Origin: Planctomycetota bacterium
GTDB taxonomy: Bacteria; Planctomycetota; UBA8108; JACQVS01
DNA length: 47,283 nt
Reading direction: 5' to 3'
Assembly: GCA_028280485.1 (NCBI GenBank)
Contig: JANQLS010000156.1
Coordinates: 1 to 47,283 of the forward strand
The position numbers and the translations under genes are program-made. Shown here in pieces: positions 25,735 through 33,333 of this stretch. Below the pieces are notes generated by a model that saw nothing but the letters and a program-made list of their open reading frames with translations, was not told the DNA's origin and made no database searches. Each line of letters opens with the position of its first letter. Position 1 is the first letter of the stretch.

Positions 25735-26463
25735 GGATTTAGCCTCTTTTAATTTGTGGCCGAACTCGTGAGAATTTGGCCGACAATCGATTTCAATGTA
25801 ACAATTCAGATCAAGTATATAAGTGCCGTACTCTGGGCGGCCAAACTTTTACAAGTTCGGCTACGGAACGCTCAACCCCTTCGTCCAAATTCATCGGACA
25901 GCTAGATTCAAACCGTAAAAATCCCTTTGCAGCACCAGGTTCATGACGGAATCATCAAAGTTTTTTCTCCGACTTAAAATCTAACAATCAATCATCTTAC
26001 AGCAAGGATCTCCCCCACCGCAAGTTCTTGGCCACATTCTTGCGTAGAGATCTGAGCCCACTTAGGAGCCATGAATCCAACGGGTTCACTAAGAGTTTAA
26101 GAGGGTTGAATTCACTGAAGATTGGATCCAATTCAGAGTCTTCAGCAAAGTAGAGGGAATCAGGTTTCAAAGCACCCATCATTGAAATCCAGAATTCCAT
26201 CAATTTATATCTTTTAGCGAGGTTAAAAAACTTTAGTCGGCAATAAGTTTATATCACGGGAGGATTTGATAAATTGGGTATCGATTCACCTATCACTCAC
26301 TAAAAGACTAATCTGACTCGACCTTAACCAACGAGAAGTACCCACATTCAGTTTTGGGTCAAAGGTTGAGTTCATCATCACTGCCGTGTTCTGAATTTTC
26401 ACGAAAACAAGATTCCATTCCGCGTGGATACCAACAGTCCATTCCAATTGGGAGGGGTTTTCT
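25735..26463. other. Divergent intergenic region with one REP-like pair (25756-25864)
   Basis: This 729-base gap lies between divergent genes. Arms 25756-25782 and 25838-25864 form an inverted pair of the third repeat family (right arm reads as reverse complement of GTAGCCGAACTTGTAAAAG). The pair starts only 22 bases from the start codon of the gene at 25734, so that gene's promoter must lie inside or beyond it. From 25865 to 26440 no convincing gene was found; the short frames there have no ribosome site or recognisable product. A GGAGGGG site precedes the start at 26464. Confidence 0.55.
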
Positions 26464-29400
26464 ATGTCCTTACCTTTTTCCGGATTTCGATTCATTACAA
26501 ATAAAGCACGAATCCCGGGGCGAATTCTCGCTCTCGCGATCGTTCTTTCATTCTTCGCCCCAGGGGTCAGCCAAGCCGGCCCTGAATTCTTACGTGGGGA
26601 TGCCAATAATGATGGTCATGTCACCATCTCGGATTCCTGGTTCACCTTAAAATGGTTGTTTATCGGTGGATCAGCCCCAACTTGTTTTTCGGCAGTTGAT
26701 CTGAATGCAGATGGAAAAATCAATATCGTTGATCCCATCCAAAACCTTGCCTTTCAAATGATAGGTGGAGCCCCTCCTTGTCCACCCTTCCCTGAAGTAG
26801 GAGAAGCTCCAGAGGGTGAAGCGGTTCAATGTGATAGCTATGGTGGTGAAGGCCCCATCACGAATGCCAACGCGAGCTTAACCATCTTAGATGCAACGGC
26901 TAATGAAGATGGAACTGTTAACCTTACCGTTGAGATCGAATCCGACCGAGACTTCATGGGCTTTTCTGTCCAAGTAGGAGTTCAGGACGACATCTTCGCC
27001 AATGGTGAGGATGTGGATACACCCGACCTTGATGGTTTTTTCTTTAAGGGAGGCATGGTCAATTCTGAGGTAGCCAGCTTTGGACAACTCAATAATTTCT
27101 TAGGTGAAACGGTAGTCTCTGAAGGTAGCGTTAAACACACCTTCGCCCACTTCTCAGTCTGCTTAAATCAAGGAACAGAAGCGGGTGATTACAACCTCTC
27201 TCTCCTCAGTGCCGAACTGATTGACGAAGAAACGGGAAAAGCAATTAGCTGCAGTCTTTCTGCCGGGAAGATTACTGTAGGTCAGACTATCGCCCACCCC
27301 GCTGGATGTCAGGATGGCGATGACTTGACTCACGATAGTGACTGTGGTCCTCAGGAACCTCCTCCTCCTCCGCCACCCCCTCCTCCGCCTCCACCCGGTG
27401 AAAGTGCTGATTTTGTTCGAGGCGACTCCAATGGAGACAGCGACATTTCCATCTCTGACTCTCATTATACTTTGGGTTTCTTATTTCGAGGAACCGGAGT
27501 TCCCCAATGCTTATCCGCGCTGGATTTCAACGGAGATGGAAGAGCGGATATCGCTGATGCCATCGGAACTCTCGTCTTTGAGTATCTCGGAGGCTCCCCT
27601 CCTCCAGCACCGTATCCAAATCCTGGTCAACCGGAAACGGGAGACCAACTCGGCTGTAACACTTACCCCAGTAATGAACCCATCGATGATCCTGATGCGG
27701 AAGTCGGAATCGATATCGTCGAAGTGGATGAAGAAAACGCGAAAGCCACTCTCCACGTTTGGGTTTCTGCTTCATCGACGATCGGCGGATACACTGCTAT
27801 TTTCGAACCTGAAGACAATATCTTTAGTGATGGTGACTACCAAGATTTCACTGAAGATCTAACGGGTACTTTTGATGGTGGGTTCATTTCTGCCGTCGTA
27901 CAAGAAAACAAACTTCGTGTTGGAGTGCTTAATTCAATCGTCAATTCAGCCAACATCGGACCCGGCGAAAGAATCGATGTTCTTAAGATTGATGTTTGCC
28001 TCCAAGCCAACACTCCAGCGGGAATCTACGAGATCAATACTCGAGAAGCGGAGCTCGCGGATGGCACGGGCTTAGCAATTCCTGCCATCGGTGAAGATGC
28101 CAATCTGCAGATTGACGCAACGATTGAAGGAAGTTGCACCACAGTCCAACCCCCTGATCCACCGAATCCCGATCCACCCGGCCCTGGGGGTCCTCCCGCG
28201 AATGGTCCTCCACCCGTTGAACCTGGAGACTCACAAGAGTTCATCCGAGGGGATGCGAATATGGATGGCCAAGTGACGCTCTCTGACTTCCATACGATCT
28301 TATCGTTCCTCTTCCGAGGCGATATTCCACTGCATTGTTGGAAAACTGCAGACCTCAACAATGATGGAGTTATCGATATCAGTGACCCCATCATCGGGAT
28401 GCTTGGGAAGTACTTAGCCGGTCCTAAACCGTGTGACCCCTTCCCTGAACCAGGTTTAGATCAAGTACCAGACGGACTCGAATGCGATGGTTACGGAGGC
28501 GGCGAACCCGTCATCGATGAAGGTTCGGGAGTCTCCATCATGCTCCTCCAAGTCGAGGATGGAAAAGCACTCTTTGAAGTTCGCGCCCGTCATTCATGGG
28601 CGATCGCGGGAATTGCCGGAAGCTTTTCAGTTGAGGGTGATTGGTTCGCAAACGGCTCGGGGGTTGAAGTTTTAGATCCCGATGAACGTTCTGACAGCGG
28701 ATTCGCCGGAGGAATCGTAGCCGATGAAAAAGTTCACTTCGGCTATTTACTCAGCCTTATCGACGTTAACTACATCCCTGCTTCACCTGACAATTCGGAT
28801 GTCGTCGTCACTTTAGAAGTCTGCGTTCAGGAAGACACTCCTCCTGGTTCTTATGCCATCCATATCGAAGAAATCGAGTTGGTGGAGTACACCACGGGTA
28901 GAGCCTTGATTCCTGATATTCAGTCTGCATCTCATCTCGACATCAGTTCAGCTGTCACCGACAGTTGTAGCGACCAAGAGACACCAGATCAGGGTCAAGA
29001 ATGTGAGGATCCCAAAGATCCTGGTCCCATCGACCCTCCTGATCCTCCAGTAGAACCGGGTCCTGCTAACGATTTCATGAGAGCAGATGTCAATGTCGAT
29101 GGCTTCATCTCGATTTCCGATGCCCTCCACATGAGACGGTGGCTCTTCAATGGAGACAAACTTCCCACTTGTTTAGATGCCTTGGACTTCAACGATGACG
29201 GCACCGTCGATATCTCCGACACCATCGGAATCATCGTTCGAATCTTCTTTAATGGAGTTGAAATCCCGGCACCTACTTTAGAAGTTGGCCCCGATCCAAC
29301 TCTCGATGAATTAGGCTGCCACTCTTACGAACCCTCCGAGCCTATCGTCACTGAAGACACGATTCGTCTCGGCAAGGTCGAAGGGGCTCCAGGAGAGTCC

Positions 29401-30111
29401 GTTGAAGTGCCGGTATTCGTCACCAATGCGATGGCCGTAGAGGCCTTCCAACTCATCATTGAATACGACCCTGAAGTCTTTGTCCCTGGTGAAGACCTCA
29501 TCTTTGAAGGCACTCTCTATGAGGGAGTGGAAGAAGATCCCATCTTCCAAGCGATCGACCAAAGGCCTGATGATGGTGTCTTTTTGGTAGGCTTCATTCC
29601 AAATTTGATTTTCACGGGCTCCGAACTCCCACCCGGCAACGATCAATTGGTCTTCAAAATCCCTGGTGAGATCCGTACGACAGCCCCCTTGGGAACGGTG
29701 ATCGAACTGATGCCGACGAACGGCCCGGGAGGAGAAGGGTATGGCGATTTGATGCTCAGAAACGAATTGACTCACAAAGGTCAAGCCACTTTCTTTGGCG
29801 CCAATCCCCAAACGATCCCCGGTGAACTCAAGGTGATCGGTACGGCCGCTCCATTCATCCGTGGAGATGGAAATCTCGACGATGAAGTTGACATCAGTGA
29901 CGCTGTTTTCAGCTTGGATAATCTCTTCTTAGGAGGGGATGCCTCCACTTGTCCCGACGCTACGGATGCGAACGATGATGGCAATCACGATATCAGTGAT
30001 CCCATCTCCATCCTCCAGACAATTTTCCTCGGTGAGAATCGTATTCCACCTCCTTATCCTTTAGCTGGAAACGACAACACTCCCGACGATCTTCCCGCCT
30101 GCTGGCGTTGA
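26464..30111 (+). CDS. Giant secreted protein alternating dockerin-like and cohesin-like modules
   Basis: 1215 residues, with GGAGGGG 8 bases before the ATG. The signal peptide ends near SQA at 38. Five dockerin-like modules lie at about 40-126, 316-404, 591-679, 868-955 and 1129-1215. Each has two calcium loops (for example RGDANNDGHVTISD and DLNADGKINIVD), a Cys, and a closing Y-G-G or C-x-x-Y. Between them are four beta-rich modules (130-275, 410-556, 684-832, 962-1125). The last has VPVFVTNAMAVEAFQLIIEYDPEVF, a cohesin-like beginning; the others share VCxQ-xTPAGxY strands. Linkers are Pro-rich, with a 13-Pro run at about 299-311. Dockerin-cohesin pairing builds cellulosomes in clostridia, but no glycoside hydrolase is linked here. 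A scaffold able to self-assemble or recruit other dockerin proteins is an inference. It ends at a strong terminator. Confidence 0.85.
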   Translation: MSLPFSGFRFITNKARIPGRILALAIVLSFFAPGVSQAGPEFLRGDANNDGHVTISDSWFTLKWLFIGGSAPTCFSAVDLNADGKINIVDPIQNLAFQMIGGAPPCPPFPEVGEAPEGEAVQCDSYGGEGPITNANASLTILDATANEDGTVNLTVEIESDRDFMGFSVQVGVQDDIFANGEDVDTPDLDGFFFKGGMVNSEVASFGQLNNFLGETVVSEGSVKHTFAHFSVCLNQGTEAGDYNLSLLSAELIDEETGKAISCSLSAGKITVGQTIAHPAGCQDGDDLTHDSDCGPQEPPPPPPPPPPPPPGESADFVRGDSNGDSDISISDSHYTLGFLFRGTGVPQCLSALDFNGDGRADIADAIGTLVFEYLGGSPPPAPYPNPGQPETGDQLGCNTYPSNEPIDDPDAEVGIDIVEVDEENAKATLHVWVSASSTIGGYTAIFEPEDNIFSDGDYQDFTEDLTGTFDGGFISAVVQENKLRVGVLNSIVNSANIGPGERIDVLKIDVCLQANTPAGIYEINTREAELADGTGLAIPAIGEDANLQIDATIEGSCTTVQPPDPPNPDPPGPGGPPANGPPPVEPGDSQEFIRGDANMDGQVTLSDFHTILSFLFRGDIPLHCWKTADLNNDGVIDISDPIIGMLGKYLAGPKPCDPFPEPGLDQVPDGLECDGYGGGEPVIDEGSGVSIMLLQVEDGKALFEVRARHSWAIAGIAGSFSVEGDWFANGSGVEVLDPDERSDSGFAGGIVADEKVHFGYLLSLIDVNYIPASPDNSDVVVTLEVCVQEDTPPGSYAIHIEEIELVEYTTGRALIPDIQSASHLDISSAVTDSCSDQETPDQGQECEDPKDPGPIDPPDPPVEPGPANDFMRADVNVDGFISISDALHMRRWLFNGDKLPTCLDALDFNDDGTVDISDTIGIIVRIFFNGVEIPAPTLEVGPDPTLDELGCHSYEPSEPIVTEDTIRLGKVEGAPGESVEVPVFVTNAMAVEAFQLIIEYDPEVFVPGEDLIFEGTLYEGVEEDPIFQAIDQRPDDGVFLVGFIPNLIFTGSELPPGNDQLVFKIPGEIRTTAPLGTVIELMPTNGPGGEGYGDLMLRNELTHKGQATFFGANPQTIPGELKVIGTAAPFIRGDGNLDDEVDISDAVFSLDNLFLGGDASTCPDATDANDDGNHDISDPISILQTIFLGENRIPPPYPLAGNDNTPDDLPACWR

Positions 30112-30131
30112 TCTGAGGGAATCTTCCAATG

Positions 30132-30167
30132 AAAAAGGTCAGTAGCGAAAGCTACTGACCTTTTTTT
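30132..30167 (+). terminator. Strong intrinsic terminator between convergent genes
   Basis: A perfect stem GGTCAGTAGC/GCTACTGACC (30137-30146 with 30151-30160) with a GAAA tetraloop. Seven T follow and five A precede it, so it can serve both the giant gene ending at 30111 and the minus-strand gene ending at 30204. Confidence 0.94.
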
Positions 30168-30203
30168 ATGAGGGATAGATTGAACTTCTTAATTCAACGG
30201 AAA

Positions 30204-31946
30204 CTAACTTCCCTGACGAAGACCTAAGCCCAAGAAGCGATTGTCGGAAGCTTGGCTTTGATCATCGATGGGAGAGGAGGTCAGAATAAAGGATTCGGCG
30301 CGAGGACCGATGGCTCCCATGACAGAGCTGACCACCCCCGACTCAAAAAAGGAAACCGTGCCCGATGAGGAATCGACGGTGTAGGTCATGTTTTCATTTT
30401 TAACCTTAACAATTCCTTCCTCATTCTCAACGATTGTTACCTGAGCTTGGCCTTGCCCATCGAAGGTCACTTGGAAAAAACCCGAATAGTAATTGCTTTC
30501 TCCCTGCGTAGAGTCATAACTGTCCCCGAAGTGACCACCGTAATAAGTTCCGTTGAGACTCGCAGCCGTAAAAGTTCCCGAAGGACTCTGCTTGACGATA
30601 AAACCAAATTGATTTTTAGGCTGGTAGGTCGTCTGGAATGAAGATGCAATCGTCGCAGCTTCACCATTTTCCAATATGGCTCCTAAAAGATGATCCGAAG
30701 GGCCAGAGAGAAGTCCGTTCGAGGTAATCGTGAGAGTATCAGCGAAGGCATTTCCCAAAGAAGAAACGGGCGCGGTAATCACTGGAGAAGTCGTGGGTTG
30801 GCTGATCTCGATCTCATTTCGATCTTGGATACCAGTGATTCCCCCGGAACCATTCGCCGTAACCGTTCCGAAGGACCCTTCGTAAGATAGCGAATTAGAA
30901 CCCGACTTATACTCGGACTCATAAGTCGTGAAATAATAATTTCCATTGAACGAAGAGACATTTGCGTTTGTTGCCCGACTAACTCCGAAAATCATCATGT
31001 GAGAAGATGGGCTATCGTACATACTAAGGACCAGCATCGATTGATCAGAGGAGATCGCTCCTCGCATCGTTCCTGGCTCTCCACTCACGAGCATCCAAAT
31101 AGATCCATCGGCGTTCAGGCCATAAGTACCCGAAAAGGCTGCTGAATTATTCAACGCTCCACTGGCTCCCCCTTGAAGATTGAACTCATTGAGAATTCCA
31201 TTCCAAGTCCAACGCCCACTCCCATCAAAATTCAGCACACCCCGACCCGAGGTATACGACCAAGAATCGACGTTGTACCCGCCCATCCCATCGGAAGAAA
31301 ATTCTTTGATGGCGTTATAGACGGTAGTGTTGAAATTTCCCGAGAGTGTTGAAGAAGCTGTGTTTTCAGACACAAAAAACATATCGGGCGGAGCCAAATC
31401 GTACGAACTTCCCCCCTGCGCTTTAAGAGCATCGGTGACAGAAAAAACGAGCCTCAACGTGGTCGTTCGCGAAGCCTCAACCTTCGCTGACGATCCGAGC
31501 AACATGGGAGCCGCTTGAGTCCCTTGACCGCCGCCTTGCCCACCGGGTTTTCCTCCCTGGTCGTGAGTAGCAAAGTAAACGGTCATCTGATCAGCGGTCG
31601 GACCGGGGGGACCTCCGCTGACGGTGAAAGTCTGATTGCTCAGAGAGACGGGCGCCGCGGGGTGAGACCAAACAAGATCCTCACTAATCGTCATCCGAAT
31701 CCAAGAATAAGTTCCAGACGGGATGTTAACAGAGTCTCCGAAGGCGTTGTTGAAACTCGAGGAGTCAGCCAGATCGACCGACAAACCCGAGGTATTCTCA
31801 AATACCTTGATAAAATTAGTCCCATCAGTTGAAAGCTCAACCGTAAAAAGCTCGATGCTATAAGCGGTTGGCGTATAGGTTTGAGCTTTGATACTCAACG
31901 GTAAAAAACTAACGATAAAAATGAGTAATCCAGTACTCCACTTCAT
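30204..31946 (-). CDS. Secreted Gly/Ser-rich beta-repeat protein of unknown function
   Basis: 580 residues, with GGAGAG before the ATG. The signal peptide ends at SIKAQ (about 22). The N-terminal part (about 25-200) has a beta-sandwich look, with SIELFTVELSTDGTNFIKVF and SGTYSWIRMTISE, reminiscent of DUF4382-type exported domains, though this is weak. The rest is built of three or four degenerate units of the form LNGTYY...G.V...DGSG..T: LSGNFNTTVYNA, FNGNYYFTTYES, LNGTYYGGHFGD. A GGKPGGQGGGQG linker sits near 140. No catalytic motif or dockerin module was seen. It is convergent with the giant dockerin gene and lies downstream of the 41-residue lipoprotein gene, separated by a repeat pair at 32014-32099. 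It is possibly a surface or adhesive protein. Confidence 0.7.
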   Translation of the reverse strand: MKWSTGLLIFIVSFLPLSIKAQTYTPTAYSIELFTVELSTDGTNFIKVFENTSGLSVDLADSSSFNNAFGDSVNIPSGTYSWIRMTISEDLVWSHPAAPVSLSNQTFTVSGGPPGPTADQMTVYFATHDQGGKPGGQGGGQGTQAAPMLLGSSAKVEASRTTTLRLVFSVTDALKAQGGSSYDLAPPDMFFVSENTASSTLSGNFNTTVYNAIKEFSSDGMGGYNVDSWSYTSGRGVLNFDGSGRWTWNGILNEFNLQGGASGALNNSAAFSGTYGLNADGSIWMLVSGEPGTMRGAISSDQSMLVLSMYDSPSSHMMIFGVSRATNANVSSFNGNYYFTTYESEYKSGSNSLSYEGSFGTVTANGSGGITGIQDRNEIEISQPTTSPVITAPVSSLGNAFADTLTITSNGLLSGPSDHLLGAILENGEAATIASSFQTTYQPKNQFGFIVKQSPSGTFTAASLNGTYYGGHFGDSYDSTQGESNYYSGFFQVTFDGQGQAQVTIVENEEGIVKVKNENMTYTVDSSSGTVSFFESGVVSSVMGAIGPRAESFILTSSPIDDQSQASDNRFLGLGLRQGS

Positions 31947-32013
31947 TTTCTCTCTCCAGTTTGAAGGGCTAACCCATTCCTATTGAAACAGGTCATTTAT
32001 GCAAACTTTCTAT

Positions 32014-32099
32014 GGCCTGGGACAAGCCAAGGCGCTACAGATGGAAATTTAAATTTGAAACGCAAGGGTTATCTGTAGCGCCACCCCTTGTGGGTGGCC
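32014..32099. repeat. Inverted pair of GTAG-type repeats, fourth sequence family
   Basis: Left arm 32014-32042 and right arm 32071-32099 are inverted copies sharing GGCGCTACAGAT. In the right arm GTAG (32075-32078) is followed by a 7-bp stem GCCACCC/GGGTGGC with a 5-base loop. Unlike the other pairs, the GTAG ends face each other in the centre. Confidence 0.75.
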
Positions 32100-32151
32100 T
32101 TCCCTTATAAAAACGGACAAATTTATAAGCACCGATTGGCCCATCGAATAC

Positions 32152-32277
32152 TTACAGACTCGACCCACTGACATTCACTGAACCTTGAGGTGTACTTGAA
32201 CTCGAATCACCCCGACAGCCTTGAAGACAAACAACTGCAATAATCGCGAGCACGGCGAATAGACAAACTTTCTTCAT
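32152..32277 (-). CDS. Tiny lipoprotein, 41 residues
   Basis: This short gene was found by reading the sequence directly. The ATG at 32277 is preceded on the minus strand by AGAGGAG about 6-8 bases upstream. The product begins MKKVCLFAVLAIIAVVCLQGC, a textbook lipoprotein signal with lipobox LQGC (Cys21). The mature part is only 21 residues, CRGDSSSSTPQGSVNVSGSSL, rich in Ser and Gly. Such entericidin-sized lipoproteins are common at the outer membrane, but no family was recognised. The stop is TAA at 32154-32152. It reads in the same direction as the secreted protein gene at 31946, 205 bases downstream, with the repeat pair between them, so co-transcription is uncertain. The lipobox plus ribosome site support it being real. 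Confidence 0.72.
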   Translation of the reverse strand: MKKVCLFAVLAIIAVVCLQGCRGDSSSSTPQGSVNVSGSSL

Positions 32278-32496
32278 TTGACAAACTCCTCTTCTAGGTG
32301 TTTTTCCTGAATAAAATGAGAGTGACGCGGGTGAACTATTTACCTAGACACTCCAGTCCGATACATTAAGTCTTAAAATGAGGCCTCAGGCGCCAAGACA
32401 TTGCATTCCGAAACATTGCATTCCTCCTCAGATTAGGGTTGAACATTAGGCAGGGGAAATGGCAGAGGCATACCCTATTGAGATGAGAGAGAAAAG

Positions 32497-33237
32497 ATGA
32501 GTTCCGCCGCGACAAAATTGCCCGAGTTCGAAGGGCCGAGTACCTTTCCGTCCACAAGTTGGTCGACTCTTCTAAAAGCTGCTAACGAAAATCAAAAACG
32601 CAAGCAACTCGACCGACTTTTCCGGAAGTACTACAAAGCGATCTATACTTTTATAAAAATTAAATGCCGACCCACGCATGCTGAAGATGCATTAGATCTC
32701 ACTCAAAGTTTTTGTATGAGTTTGATCGAGAGTGACTTTTTGAAAGATTTGTCACCCGAAAAAGGTAAGTTCCGATCCTACCTAAAAGCCTGCCTTCGCC
32801 ACCACGTTGCCGATGAACGCAAATTGAGTCGCGCAAAAAAAAGAGGCGGAGACACTCTCACTTTTTCCATCGAGTCCTTCGATCCCCCGCTCGAAATTGC
32901 AAGCTTGCCCGCCGACAAAGCGTTTGATCGTCAATGGCTTTATTCACTCTTAGAAGCATCAGTGAAATCTTTAGAAAATTTCTTAATAGGAACGGACCGT
33001 TCTATCGCATTCAGGTTGTTTGAACGGGTCGATGTTAACCGAAGCTTCTCCGGTCGCCCCAACTACGAAGAACTCGCATTGGCTTTTGAAATTTCTAAAC
33101 GACAAGTAAAATCAGAGCTTGAGTACGCACGACGAACTTTTCGAAAAATTGTTCATTCCGAAATTAAAAGCTACACTCTAAGCCACGAAGAAATTCAGGA
33201 AGAGTTCGAAGAATTGTTTAATACAGACTCCCTCTGA
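32497..33237 (+). CDS. ECF-like RNA polymerase sigma factor (planctomycete type)
   Basis: 246 residues. Region 2 features are RKYYKAIYTFIKIKCRPTHAEDALDLTQSFCMSLIES, followed by LSPEKGKFRSYLKACLRHHVADERK and the KKRGGD turn. This pattern marks the large planctomycete ECF-like sigma group. The C-terminal region 4 has NYEELALAFEISKRQVKSELEYARRTFRKIV, the helix-turn-helix that reads the -35 element. Its length is slightly above usual ECF factors because of the linker. It directs RNA polymerase to an unknown regulon. No anti-sigma factor is adjacent. Instead a Ser/Thr kinase gene follows 96 bases later in the same direction, an arrangement common in planctomycetes and suggesting that phosphorylation controls the factor. 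The gap to the kinase holds a REP-like pair. Confidence 0.9.
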   Translation: MSSAATKLPEFEGPSTFPSTSWSTLLKAANENQKRKQLDRLFRKYYKAIYTFIKIKCRPTHAEDALDLTQSFCMSLIESDFLKDLSPEKGKFRSYLKACLRHHVADERKLSRAKKRGGDTLTFSIESFDPPLEIASLPADKAFDRQWLYSLLEASVKSLENFLIGTDRSIAFRLFERVDVNRSFSGRPNYEELALAFEISKRQVKSELEYARRTFRKIVHSEIKSYTLSHEEIQEEFEELFNTDSL

Positions 33238-33249
33238 TACGTAAATCAC

Positions 33250-33316
33250 TGTAGCCGTACTTGTTAAAAACTGGCCAGCTAACGTAACCCGCCAAGCTCT
33301 TACGAGTTCGGCTACA
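33250..33316. repeat. Inverted pair of GTAG-type repeats, third family, between sigma factor and kinase
   Basis: Left arm 33250-33275 and right arm 33291-33316 are diverged inverted copies of the GTAGCCGAACTTG family, forming a compact hairpin of about 25 bp with a 15-base loop. It could weaken read-through from the sigma gene into the kinase gene. Confidence 0.8.
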
Positions 33317-33333
33317 ATCAACTCGAGGACCCG

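Noticed and set aside
26286..26606. 106-codon minus frame before and inside the giant dockerin gene
   Set aside because: It overlaps the strong ribosome site and signal peptide of the plus gene and has no ribosome site or family resemblance of its own.
27355..27400. CCTCCTCCGCC run as a possible simple-sequence or CRISPR-like repeat
   Set aside because: It encodes the Pro linker of the giant secreted protein in frame; no spacer structure exists.
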